A stretch of 64,000 nt of DNA from an uncultured Granulosicoccus sp. GTDB taxonomy: Bacteria > Pseudomonadota > Gammaproteobacteria > Granulosicoccales > Granulosicoccaceae. Positions 1 through 7,649 of this stretch are shown in pieces. Location: the NCBI GenBank assembly GCA_947499955.1, contig CANMQI010000004.1, positions 62,001 to 126,000 of the forward strand, in the 5' to 3' direction. Within the stretch, counting starts at the first letter, position 1. Every line of letters starts with the position of its first letter. Below the pieces are notes generated by a model that saw nothing but the letters and a program-made list of their open reading frames with translations, was not told the DNA's origin and did no database searches. A program made the position numbers and the translations under genes.

Positions 1-48
1 CGTCTGAAGAAGTATTTTCCCAACGAAGAATTCGAACTGGAAATCTGA
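1..48 (+). CDS. 3' end of an unidentified CDS (partial)
   Basis: An open frame enters from the left edge and ends at the TGA at 46-48, giving a last residue run of KKYFPNEEFELEI. Only 15 residues are visible, too few to name a family. It lies 113 bp upstream of the decarboxylase pair on the same strand, so it may be the preceding gene of the same catabolic run, but this cannot be shown here. Confidence 0.5.
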   Translation, partial: RLKKYFPNEEFELEI

Positions 49-161
49 TCCGGATTCGCATTCCCCTGCGAACGGCCATGAGCGGTGTAAAGTCGCATTG
101 CTCCATTCACCGCTCATGCCGAGTTCGCAAATCTCATACACAGACTGAAGGAGTATCCTAA

Positions 162-659
162 GTGTCAGTAAGCGAAAAAATCGTGTCTGATCTGGTCGCG
201 AACAACGTCAACTTTGTAACGACCGTGCCCTGCAAGCAGCTGGCCGGTGTTATCGACGCTATCGATGCCAGTGACGATATCTATCATATCCCCTCCAACA
301 AGGAAGACGAGGGCATGGGCCTGTGCGCAGGTGCCTTCATGGGCGGCAAGCGTCCTGCCATCATCATGCAGAACACGGCCATCGGTGTCACCATCAATAC
401 CCTGGTCACGTTGACTCAGTACTACAGAATGCCCTTGCCGATGATCATCAGCTATCGCGGTGAACTGGGTGAGCCGGTTGCCTGTCAGGTGGAAATGGCA
501 GTGCACACCAAGGCGCTGTTGAATCAGTTGCATATTCCTACTTACCATTTTCACCAGGAGGAAGATGTGAACGAACTGGATGCGATCCTGAAGCATTCAT
601 TCATGTGTAACAAGCCGGTTGCCATACTCACCGACGCTACATTCTGGAAGGGGTACTGA
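162..659 (+). CDS. comD: sulfopyruvate/phosphonopyruvate decarboxylase, alpha (PYR-domain) subunit
   Basis: The 165-residue protein matches the small alpha subunit of two-part ThDP-dependent decarboxylases (ComD type), carrying the pyrimidine-binding domain. The conserved stretch SNKEDEGMG near residues 45-53 holds the glutamate that activates ThDP, and a QNTAIG motif follows at 70-75. The reaction would be sulfopyruvate to sulfoacetaldehyde and CO2, or the analogous phosphonopyruvate step; the sequence alone does not decide. The start is GTG at 162, preceded by AAGGAG at 148-153. The beta subunit follows 2 bp downstream, so the two are one transcription and probably one translation unit. Splitting into two chains is normal for ComDE and not a frameshift. 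Confidence 0.85.
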   Translation: MSVSEKIVSDLVANNVNFVTTVPCKQLAGVIDAIDASDDIYHIPSNKEDEGMGLCAGAFMGGKRPAIIMQNTAIGVTINTLVTLTQYYRMPLPMIISYRGELGEPVACQVEMAVHTKALLNQLHIPTYHFHQEEDVNELDAILKHSFMCNKPVAILTDATFWKGY

Positions 660-661
660 TC

Positions 662-1216
662 ATGATTCGCTCTGAAATCTTGCGTGATATCGCACCGGTC
701 ATCTCTGAGCACCTGGTGGTGTGCAATATCGGTTTGCCAAGCCAGGAATTGCATTCCATTGATGATCAGCCCACCAACTTCTACATGCTTGGGACCATGG
801 GACTGTCCTCATCAATCGGCCTGGGTCTGGCGCTTGCACAGGACAAGAAAGTGATCTCCATTGATGGCGATGGTTCGGTGCTGACCAACTTCGGAACCTT
901 GCCGACCATTGCGAACAACGTCGCGGACAACTTCATTCTGTTGATCATCGACAATGGCAGCTATGGATCAACTGGCGACCAACCGACCTATGCCGGCAAG
1001 AAGACATCCCTGACGGATGTCGCACGAGCCTGTGGTTGCGATAACGTGATCGAATGCCAGGCCGAAGAGACCAAGGATGTACTACAAGCTGCGCTGGCCA
1101 GTAACCAGATGACCATCATCGTATCCAAGTGTGAGTCGGGCAACATCAAGATACCGGTCATCACCATGGATCCGGTCGAAATACGCAGCCGCTTCATGAA
1201 AGCTGTTCAGGCATAA
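662..1216 (+). CDS. comE: sulfopyruvate/phosphonopyruvate decarboxylase, beta (PP-domain) subunit
   Basis: The 184-residue chain carries the ThDP diphosphate-binding motif: GDG at residues 69-71 and, about 27 residues later, DN at 97-98, which ligate Mg-diphosphate. It completes the active site with the alpha subunit just upstream. Length and motif spacing agree with ComE. Neighbours downstream are a hydroxyacid oxidase, an SDR and a Zn-alcohol dehydrogenase, which could make the 2-oxoacid from a hydroxyacid and handle the resulting aldehyde. No sulfoacetaldehyde acetyltransferase (xsc) or PEP mutase is visible in the window, so substrate (sulfonate or phosphonate) stays open. Confidence 0.85.
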   Translation: MIRSEILRDIAPVISEHLVVCNIGLPSQELHSIDDQPTNFYMLGTMGLSSSIGLGLALAQDKKVISIDGDGSVLTNFGTLPTIANNVADNFILLIIDNGSYGSTGDQPTYAGKKTSLTDVARACGCDNVIECQAEETKDVLQAALASNQMTIIVSKCESGNIKIPVITMDPVEIRSRFMKAVQA

Positions 1217-1270
1217 GGCAGTTTTATCCGGTCGGACCATGCAGGCAGAGTTGATACAGGAGCAGGTGTC

Positions 1271-2404
1271 GTGATGTTGTCCAGGCAGATTCATTCGTGC
1301 GAAGACGCGCGCAAGCTTGCAAGAAAACGTCTGCCACGCATGGTGTTCGACTACATGGATGGCGCGGCGGGCGAAGGCTACGGTGAAATGCAGAACCGTC
1401 GGGTGATGCAGGACATCCGCCTTCAGCCCGCCGTGTTGGTCAATGTCGAGCAACGCTCGCTCGATGTTGCAGTATTCGACCATGAGTCTCGCCGGCCTTT
1501 CGGGGTCAGCCCCATGGGTATGTGCAATCTGTCGACGCCGGGTGCAGACCTGATGCTGGCACGACAGGCTGCACGCTATCGCTCACCGGTGGGTGTATCG
1601 ACAGTGGCCTCGACACCACTGGAGACAATGATCGAAGTGGCCGAGGGCCATGCCTGGTTCCAGTTCTATTTCAGTGGCGACGGCAAGGTTGTCAACAAGC
1701 TGATAGACCGGGCGCAAGTGGCAGGGTACCGGACACTGGTCGTGACGCTGGATGTGGCAGAGGTGGGGCGACGGCCGCGTGAACTCAGGCGCGGCTTCAA
1801 GATGCCGTTCAGGATTGGCGTGCCGCAATTCATCGATTTTGCCCTGCATCCAGTCTGGTCGTTGTCGACGCTTGCCAATGGTCGTCCCGAAATGGCCAAC
1901 TTCGGTGGGCAGCACGGAAGTTTCGATAGGACGGAAACGCGGGCGAGGGCCGACTGGGATGATCTGGACCGCATTCGGCAGCAGTGGAAAGGCAATCTGG
2001 TGGTCAAGGGCGTTCTGAACGTGGCTGATGCGGTACGTCTGAAGGCTGCGGGTGTGGATGCCATTCAGGTCTCGAGCCACGGTGGTCGGCAACTGGACAG
2101 TGCGCCTTATCCGATTCTGGCCTTGCGAGATATCCGCGCAGCCGTAGGTCCTGAATTTCCTCTGTTCTTCGATTCGGGGATACGTTCGGGCGAAGATGTG
2201 TTGAAGGCCTATGCCATGGGGGCTGATTTCGTGCTGCTGGGGCGCTCGATGCTGTATGCGCTGGCAGCTGGGGGGGAACAGGGAATGGGGAAGATGTGGG
2301 ACATATTCTCCGATGAAATCAGTATTGGCATGGCACAGCTGGGAATGAATTCGCTGGAAAATCGCCCTCAGGCCCTGTTGCCACACGGCTTGCAGTATTC
2401 GTGA
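1271..2404 (+). CDS. FMN-dependent alpha-hydroxy-acid oxidase/dehydrogenase (lactate dehydrogenase LldD family)
   Basis: The 377-residue protein has the FMN TIM-barrel plan of the glycolate oxidase/L-lactate dehydrogenase family. The signature SSHGGRQLD around residues 268-276 contains the catalytic His270 and substrate-binding Arg273; VVKG near 244-247 holds the FMN-contacting Lys; FDSGIRSGEDV and GRSML near the C-terminus bind the FMN phosphate. It would oxidise an L-2-hydroxyacid to the 2-oxoacid. Next to ComDE a natural guess is sulfolactate (or a phosphono-analogue) to sulfopyruvate; this is inference, as plain lactate dehydrogenases look the same. Start codons GTG 1271 and ATG 1274 are both possible behind AGGAG at 1257-1261. 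Confidence 0.85.
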   Translation: MMLSRQIHSCEDARKLARKRLPRMVFDYMDGAAGEGYGEMQNRRVMQDIRLQPAVLVNVEQRSLDVAVFDHESRRPFGVSPMGMCNLSTPGADLMLARQAARYRSPVGVSTVASTPLETMIEVAEGHAWFQFYFSGDGKVVNKLIDRAQVAGYRTLVVTLDVAEVGRRPRELRRGFKMPFRIGVPQFIDFALHPVWSLSTLANGRPEMANFGGQHGSFDRTETRARADWDDLDRIRQQWKGNLVVKGVLNVADAVRLKAAGVDAIQVSSHGGRQLDSAPYPILALRDIRAAVGPEFPLFFDSGIRSGEDVLKAYAMGADFVLLGRSMLYALAAGGEQGMGKMWDIFSDEISIGMAQLGMNSLENRPQALLPHGLQYS

Positions 2405-2485
2405 GAGACGAATACCAATGGTGGCAAGTTCCGATGGGCACTCGGTTTATCAACGACAATATGATGACGAAGACAGGTAACAGAC

Positions 2486-3238
2486 ATGCGTGATCTGGAT
2501 GGCAAGACAGCCCTGATAACCGGGGCAACCTCTGGCATTGGCAAACAGCAAGCGCTGGCTTTGTCGGCGGCAGGGGCCAAGGTGGTGGTACTCGGGCGCA
2601 GGGCTGAGCAACTGGAAGATACGGTTGCCGCGATTACTCGAGAAGGTGGAGAGGCCAGCGCATTGCAAGGGACGCTGGTGCTGGACGATAGTCTCCCCGA
2701 GTTGGCCAGTCGTGCTGCCGAGTTCTACGGCGATATCGATATTCTGTTCAATACCGCCGGCGTTAACCTCAGGCAGCACGCGGACGATGTCACCATGGAG
2801 TCCTGGAAGACAACGCTTGATCTGAACCTGGGTGTGCCGTTTTTCCTGGCGCAGCAACTGGTTCCGGGCATGCGCAAGAAGGGCTGGGGCAAGATCATCA
2901 ATATCGCCTCATTGCAGTCTACCCGGGCGTTTGCCAACGGCATTGCCTATGGTGCCTCCAAGGGTGGAATATGCCAGTTGACTCGCGCCATGGCCGAAGC
3001 CTGGTCTGCGGACGGCATCAGCTGCAACGCCATTGCCCCCGGCTTCTTTCCAACCGAGCTGACGGAAAGCCTGTTCAACGACAGTGCCACATCGGAAAGG
3101 CTGGCTGCGAGCACGGCAATCGGACGTAACGGCAAGCTGGAGGATCTGGACGGCGTGACGCTGTTTCTGGCTTCTCATGCCTCCGATTACATCACCGGTC
3201 AGACCATCTCTGTCGATGGCGGCTTTACAGCGAAATAA
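2486..3238 (+). CDS. short-chain dehydrogenase/reductase (SDR)
   Basis: A 250-residue classical SDR: cofactor motif TGATSGIG at residues 12-19, NTAG at 89-92, catalytic Ser142, Tyr155 and Lys159 (YGASKGG), and a C-terminal TGQTISVDGG typical of the FabG/gluconate-5-dehydrogenase branch. It reduces or oxidises a hydroxyl/keto group with NAD(P). It lies in line with the decarboxylase and hydroxyacid oxidase and 6 bp before the Zn-alcohol dehydrogenase. By analogy with known sulfonate routes, where paired dehydrogenases oxidise dihydroxypropanesulfonate, it may supply the hydroxyacid, but substrate is not visible from sequence. Confidence 0.85.
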   Translation: MRDLDGKTALITGATSGIGKQQALALSAAGAKVVVLGRRAEQLEDTVAAITREGGEASALQGTLVLDDSLPELASRAAEFYGDIDILFNTAGVNLRQHADDVTMESWKTTLDLNLGVPFFLAQQLVPGMRKKGWGKIINIASLQSTRAFANGIAYGASKGGICQLTRAMAEAWSADGISCNAIAPGFFPTELTESLFNDSATSERLAASTAIGRNGKLEDLDGVTLFLASHASDYITGQTISVDGGFTAK

Positions 3239-3244
3239 GCGATC

Positions 3245-4237
3245 ATGAAAGCACTTGTCTACACCGCGACGCAGGAACTGATCTTTCGGGATGAGCCCGA
3301 CCCGGTGGCTGACCAGCAGGAAGTCATGGTCAAGGTAGAGGCCAGTGGTATCTGCGGCTCGGACATGCATGCCTATCATGGTCATGATGAACGACGCATT
3401 CCACCGCTGATCCTGGGCCACGAAGCCGCGGGCATCGTGATGGATGGGCAGTATGCCGGGCAGCGCATGGTCCTGAATCCCCTGGTCACTTGTGGGGTGT
3501 GCGCTGATTGCCGCGCAGGGCGAAGCAATCTGTGCCCGAACCGGGAAATCATCGGTATGCGGCATGCCGGGGCCTTTGCCGAATACGTGACGATCGCCGA
3601 GAGAAATCTCATTGCCGTACCAGACAATCTGAATATGGTGAATGCCAGTCTGATGGAGCCTGCCGCTGTATCACTGCACAGCATCGTGCTGGCCGAAAAG
3701 GTTCTGCATCGCCCCCTGAGCGAGAGCATCGCCCTGGTTATCGGTGGTGGTGCCATCGGTTTGCTGGCGGCGCTGTTCCTGGCTCAGAAAGGCACGGCTC
3801 GCGTGCTGTTGTCCGAAACATCAGCCAGTCGTCGCAGGACAGTGGAGAAGACGGGTTGCTGCGAGGTGTTCGATCCCTTGAGTCAACAGCTACCGCCAGA
3901 ATCCAGTTTTGATCTGGTCGTGGATGCCGTGGGTTCCGGAGCGACTCGCCGCGATGCGTCACGCTATGCACGCCAGGGCGGTGTCATTACACACATCGGC
4001 TTGCAGGACAACGAACCGGGACTGGATATTCGTCGCTTGACCCTGCAGGAAATCACCTTCATCGGCAACTATACCTACACGCACACCGACCTGCAGGCGG
4101 CCCTGAACGCCATCGCCAGTGGCGGACTGGGTTCACTGGATTGGGTGGAAGCACGTCCATTGGCCGAGGGTGCGAGGGCGTTCAAGGATATTCACAACAA
4201 TGAAACCGAAGCTCCGAAGATCGTGCTGTTGCCGTGA
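3245..4237 (+). CDS. zinc-dependent alcohol dehydrogenase (medium-chain MDR family)
   Basis: The 330-residue MDR protein keeps the catalytic zinc ligands Cys37 (GICGSD), His59 and Glu60 (GHEAAG), and the four structural-zinc cysteines 83, 86, 89 and 97. A Rossmann motif, VIGGGAIG, follows in the middle. It resembles sorbitol/threonine/galactitol-phosphate dehydrogenases in overall shape and would oxidise a polyol or alcohol with NAD. It starts 6 bp after the SDR stop and is the last gene of the run; the next gene is convergent only 8 bp away. The exact substrate is unknown; the genomic setting suggests a three-carbon sulfonate or phosphonate alcohol. Confidence 0.85.
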   Translation: MKALVYTATQELIFRDEPDPVADQQEVMVKVEASGICGSDMHAYHGHDERRIPPLILGHEAAGIVMDGQYAGQRMVLNPLVTCGVCADCRAGRSNLCPNREIIGMRHAGAFAEYVTIAERNLIAVPDNLNMVNASLMEPAAVSLHSIVLAEKVLHRPLSESIALVIGGGAIGLLAALFLAQKGTARVLLSETSASRRRTVEKTGCCEVFDPLSQQLPPESSFDLVVDAVGSGATRRDASRYARQGGVITHIGLQDNEPGLDIRRLTLQEITFIGNYTYTHTDLQAALNAIASGGLGSLDWVEARPLAEGARAFKDIHNNETEAPKIVLLP

Positions 4238-4245
4238 TGGTGGCG

Positions 4246-4452
4246 TCAACTCTCCCAGAACAACTTGTTACATTCCTGCCTGAGGGCGGCTTCCGAGAGG
4301 CCAAGGTCTTCATACAGTCGCGACGGATCATCCTGAAGCGCTTGTTTGAGTTGTTGGCGTGTCGTATGACGGCGCCACCACAGAGCCAACAGCCGACGAG
4401 GCAGTAAAGGTGAGTCTGGTTTCAGAATGGTTTCATGTATCGAACTGTTCAT
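4246..4452 (-). CDS. DUF1127 small protein
   Basis: A 68-residue protein with the DUF1127 plan: a basic amphipathic N-terminal helix region (LLALWWRRHTTRQQL) and the conserved C-terminal box reading RLYEDLGLSEAAL followed by FW near the end. DUF1127 proteins are small and Arg-rich; members of the family have been linked to RNA binding and to phosphate or nitrogen physiology, but the role of this one is unknown. It is convergent with the Zn-alcohol dehydrogenase and divergent from the MocR regulator, sharing the 176-bp region 4453-4628, so it is a plausible target of that regulator. A second DUF1127 gene lies at 19161. Confidence 0.75.
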   Translation of the reverse strand: MNSSIHETILKPDSPLLPRRLLALWWRRHTTRQQLKQALQDDPSRLYEDLGLSEAALRQECNKLFWES

Positions 4453-4581
4453 TGCAGGTATCTGTGTGATTGCTTACCTGCAGAGTAGGGCGCGTGGAGC
4501 CGCGCGCACAGACACAGTGTCACGCCAAGTTCAGCCCGACAGAGCGTGCTGGATCAAGCTGACCTTGTAGAATAACTGTGG

Positions 4582-4625
4582 AACTGTACTGCAAGAGCGG
4601 CTGTTTCAGCTGATACAGTACAGTT
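4582..4625. promoter_or_regulatory. inverted repeat at the MocR gene start (probable operator)
   Basis: AACTGTACTG at 4582-4591 is mirrored exactly by CAGTACAGTT at 4616-4625, with 24 bp between. The second arm ends 3 bp before the ATG at 4629, so binding there would block both promoter and ribosome access. Autoregulation is usual in MocR regulators. The symmetry is seen; the function is inferred. Confidence 0.5.
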
Positions 4626-4628
4626 GCA

Positions 4629-6062
4629 ATGACAAATCCAAAGCCCAAATACCAGCGACTGGCGGAGCAGACCCAAGATCTGCTTCAATCGTCAGGCCGT
4701 CCTGGTGATCGAGTGTTGTCCATCAGGGATTACGCCAGCCGGGAGAACGTCAGTATTTCAACAGCGCAACGTGTCTATGAACTGTTGGAGCTACGCGGTC
4801 TGCTCGAGTCAAGACCCCGTTCTGGCTATTACCTGTCGGGCGCCGAGCAGCCCCGTCAGCGTCAACTTCCCAGGGCCTCGCTGGAGATTTCAGTACCGGA
4901 GAACCGCGCGGAGTGGCTGAACAACGAAGCCAGTGCTGCCTGGCATGAGCACAACTTCAACGCCTACTTTGCCAGTGGTATGCCTGATGTAACTCTGGCA
5001 GGCGTCAAGACAATCAACCGGATAATGAGGCAACTCACGCGCAACGACAGTTCAGAGCTTCATCGCTACGGTCCTCTACGCGGTGATTTGTCACTCAGGC
5101 ATCAACTGACGAAGCGTATGGCCATGGCGGGCGTCATTACCGATGCAGAAAAACTCTTGGTGACATCCGGTGGGCAGGAAGCACTGCACATCGCCTTGAG
5201 CGCCGCCACTTCAGTTGGAGACCTGGTTGCCGTGGAGTCGCCGGCCTATCATGGAATCACGTCTGCCATTCAGCAACTGGGCAGGCGATTGATCGAGATT
5301 CCAACCGCCCCCTTGAGCGGCATGAGTCTGCCCTCGTTGCAACTGGCGCTGGAAAACCTGGACGTCAAGGCGGTGGTCATATCCACATCGGCGCAGAATC
5401 CACTGGGTTTTTCAATGGATGATTCCAGTCGTCAGGGTCTCGTTCAGCTAGCCGACGAGCACGACATTCCGCTGATTGAAGATGATGTCTACGGCGAGCT
5501 GACTTACAGCCGAAGCCGTTCCCGGGGGCTTCGAGCCTACGATACTCAGGACCGGGTCATGACCTGCGGGTCCGTGTCGAAAACGCTGTCGCCGGGGTTG
5601 CGCGTGGGATGGCTGGAGACGGGTCGCTGGATTGAACAGGCGACCTTGCAAAAACGCGTCAGCTCGATGCGAACGCCCATGCTTGGCCAGCTGGCAGTCG
5701 CACGGCATATGGAAGAAGGTCACTATGATCGTCATCTGCGATTGGCACGGACGGTTTATGCCCAGCGTGCCAAGCACCTGCAGCAGGCGGTGCGAGAGTA
5801 TTTTCCCCTGCAGTGTCGCGTTTCCCGACCTCGCGGTGGTTTCATGCTGTGGGTGGAATTGCCAGTGGATTGCAGTGGTATAGAGCTGGCAAATTTTGCT
5901 GTCAGCGAAAATATCGCACTGTCACCAGGCGTTCTGTTCTCGCATCAGGGGCACTATGCGAATTGCATCAGACTTTGTTACAGCTGTTATGTTAAGGGTG
6001 AGCACGAGGTTTCTGTCAAGGTGCTGGGAGACTGGTTGCAGGCAAGTCGGGGCAGCGGGTAA
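4629..6062 (+). CDS. MocR-type regulator (GntR winged helix fused to class-I aminotransferase fold)
   Basis: The 477-residue protein begins with a GntR-type winged helix (about residues 5-75; SIRDYASRENVSISTAQRVY is the recognition region) and continues as a fold-type-I PLP aminotransferase domain. The PLP-binding lysine sits in CGSVSKTLSPGLRVGW, and the IEDDVYGEL stretch carries the pyridine-N aspartate. MocR proteins use bound PLP and an amino-compound effector to control catabolic genes; TauR (taurine) and PdxR are the known models. Closeness to the sulfonate-like decarboxylase cluster makes a TauR-like role attractive but unproven. The ATG lies right behind an inverted repeat. Confidence 0.9.
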   Translation: MTNPKPKYQRLAEQTQDLLQSSGRPGDRVLSIRDYASRENVSISTAQRVYELLELRGLLESRPRSGYYLSGAEQPRQRQLPRASLEISVPENRAEWLNNEASAAWHEHNFNAYFASGMPDVTLAGVKTINRIMRQLTRNDSSELHRYGPLRGDLSLRHQLTKRMAMAGVITDAEKLLVTSGGQEALHIALSAATSVGDLVAVESPAYHGITSAIQQLGRRLIEIPTAPLSGMSLPSLQLALENLDVKAVVISTSAQNPLGFSMDDSSRQGLVQLADEHDIPLIEDDVYGELTYSRSRSRGLRAYDTQDRVMTCGSVSKTLSPGLRVGWLETGRWIEQATLQKRVSSMRTPMLGQLAVARHMEEGHYDRHLRLARTVYAQRAKHLQQAVREYFPLQCRVSRPRGGFMLWVELPVDCSGIELANFAVSENIALSPGVLFSHQGHYANCIRLCYSCYVKGEHEVSVKVLGDWLQASRGSG

Positions 6063-6143
6063 GAGGTGGGGAAGGTGCAGATCCCCGTGTCATTCCCGCG
6101 TTGATCCAGACCTTGCCACTCGCGTCGCGAGTGAAGAAATCAT

Positions 6144-6806
6144 CTACGAATCCGATTCAGAATATCGAGGGTATTGACCCGAGTCGAATTGCTCGACACT
6201 CATCCCGGGAAGGTCGAAGTAGTCCTGCGAGAACGCATAGCCATGTCCGCCCATTCTTCCCACCGCGTCGAGTTTGGTATGGTCCGTGTGATGGTTCTGC
6301 GGATCGACAATATCCGCTCGGATGAAGGCACGTAGCACCAGGCCCAGAACGATTTCGCGAGAGGTACCGATTTCCACACCGATATGACGCTTGCATTCGA
6401 ATGATACGGGGGCTTCGGCGATCCGAGGGCAGGAGACCGCTGTGCCGTCGATCATGGTCAGGCCAGCCTTCTCGATCTCGTTGACGTTCTCCGGAAATGC
6501 CGTGGCGGTGATGTTCATGGCATCGATGTTCGACCGCCCGACTATATTGACGGTGAAGACCTCAGTGCTGCGTATATTGGCGGCCGTATCCTTGAACGAG
6601 CGGTTGTTCCGGTTCTCGATTCCCAGCGCCAGGATGGGGGGATCCGAGGACAGGCAGTTGAAGAAGCTGTAAGGGGCCGCATTGGGTACGCCATCCGTGC
6701 TGATGGTGGTGACCCATGCAATGGGACGGGGAACAACCGTACCGATGAGAAGTTTGTAGACATCTCTCGGCTCGAGATTGTTGAAATCGAATTCTGTGTG
6801 GGTCAT
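6144..6806 (-). CDS. flavin reductase-like FMN-binding protein
   Basis: A 220-residue protein of the flavin reductase-like domain family: an N-terminal YKLLIGTVVPRPIAWV stretch, then NAAPYSFFN, which contacts FMN, and a fold covering most of the length. Members either reduce flavin for a partner monooxygenase or act on their own. It overlaps the GntR regulator gene by 4 bp (ATGA at 6803-6806), so the two are co-transcribed, divergent from the ABC/amidohydrolase operon. A role in the oxidative step of the same pathway is likely but no monooxygenase lies in the window. Confidence 0.85.
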   Translation of the reverse strand: MTHTEFDFNNLEPRDVYKLLIGTVVPRPIAWVTTISTDGVPNAAPYSFFNCLSSDPPILALGIENRNNRSFKDTAANIRSTEVFTVNIVGRSNIDAMNITATAFPENVNEIEKAGLTMIDGTAVSCPRIAEAPVSFECKRHIGVEIGTSREIVLGLVLRAFIRADIVDPQNHHTDHTKLDAVGRMGGHGYAFSQDYFDLPGMSVEQFDSGQYPRYSESDS

Positions 6807-7501
6807 GCAGATGGGTCCTCTGCGTACCGTGCAAGTACGGACTGAAGGTTGTCTTCTTTCTGGTCGCCGGATAGATCGGCACGACCCTGTACAGCGCCCA
6901 GGTGGTGATCCATGATCGACAAGGCAGCCTTGATGTCCTTGTCACGCACGGCCTGGATGATGTGGCGATGCTCATCCACAGCGCAGTCACTTGAATGGCT
7001 TCTGCTGTACATTGCCAGTATCAGCGAGCAGCGGGTGACGAGCTCGGATACATAGCCCGCCAGAATCCTGTTTTCCGTCAGCTCAGCCAGCAGGATGTGA
7101 AACTCGCCTGCCAGACGTATCGAGACAGGGCCGTCCTTGCCCTGGACACGCGCTTCCTGATCCACATGTGCGTCCAACGCTTCCAGGCCAATCACCGATA
7201 TGCGTTCAATGAGCCGACGGATCACTTCCGCTTCCAGGCAGTGCCGGATCTCGAAGATCTGTTCGGCCTCTATCAGCGTCGGTTCAGCCACGCATGCGCC
7301 GCGATTTCGCTGAGTTTCCACCAGATGTTCGCTTTCGAGCCTCACCAGTGCCTGCCGAACGATCGTTCGGCTGACCCCGAATTGCTCCCCGATGGCGTCT
7401 TCTCTGAGCCGGGTGCCCGGCAACAGCGCCTGTTCCAGGATTGCGCGTCTTAATCGTTGGTAGACGATTACGCCGTTGAAGGGTTGTTTGGCTTCCGACA
7501 T
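6803..7501 (-). CDS. GntR-family transcriptional regulator, FCD subfamily
   Basis: The 232-residue protein has a GntR winged helix at about residues 12-75 (LREDAIGEQFGVSRTIVRQAL) and an all-helical FCD effector domain with the metal-binding histidine pattern (FHILLAELT and later EHRHIIQAV). FCD regulators usually repress a divergent catabolic operon and release on binding an organic acid. It sits back-to-back with the ABC transporter/amidohydrolase operon, and the gap holds three copies of a TATACGA half-site, so self- and divergent regulation is a strong inference. It is followed by the flavin reductase gene in the same transcript. Confidence 0.9.
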   Translation of the reverse strand: MSEAKQPFNGVIVYQRLRRAILEQALLPGTRLREDAIGEQFGVSRTIVRQALVRLESEHLVETQRNRGACVAEPTLIEAEQIFEIRHCLEAEVIRRLIERISVIGLEALDAHVDQEARVQGKDGPVSIRLAGEFHILLAELTENRILAGYVSELVTRCSLILAMYSRSHSSDCAVDEHRHIIQAVRDKDIKAALSIMDHHLGAVQGRADLSGDQKEDNLQSVLARYAEDPSA

Positions 7502-7550
7502 CTATGACCACGTGGCAATGGGCGAGGTACCTCACCGATGGTGGATACTA

Positions 7551-7595
7551 TATACGAAAAAATCGTATACAAAAAAATTATCACTTTGTATACGA
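7551..7595. promoter_or_regulatory. operator region with three TATACGA half-sites
   Basis: TATACGA (7551-7557) faces TCGTATA (7563-7569), and the longer arm TCGTATACAAA (7563-7573) is repeated in exact reverse complement at 7585-7595. Overlapping palindromes centred on GTATAC are typical of FCD-GntR sites (consensus with GTATAC cores). The position between the gntR gene and the substrate-binding protein gene fits control of both. Confidence 0.6.
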
Positions 7596-7649
7596 TCCTG
7601 CTAGGATAACGACTCCGAACTTCTGATGTGCAGGAAACGAGAGGCGTCA

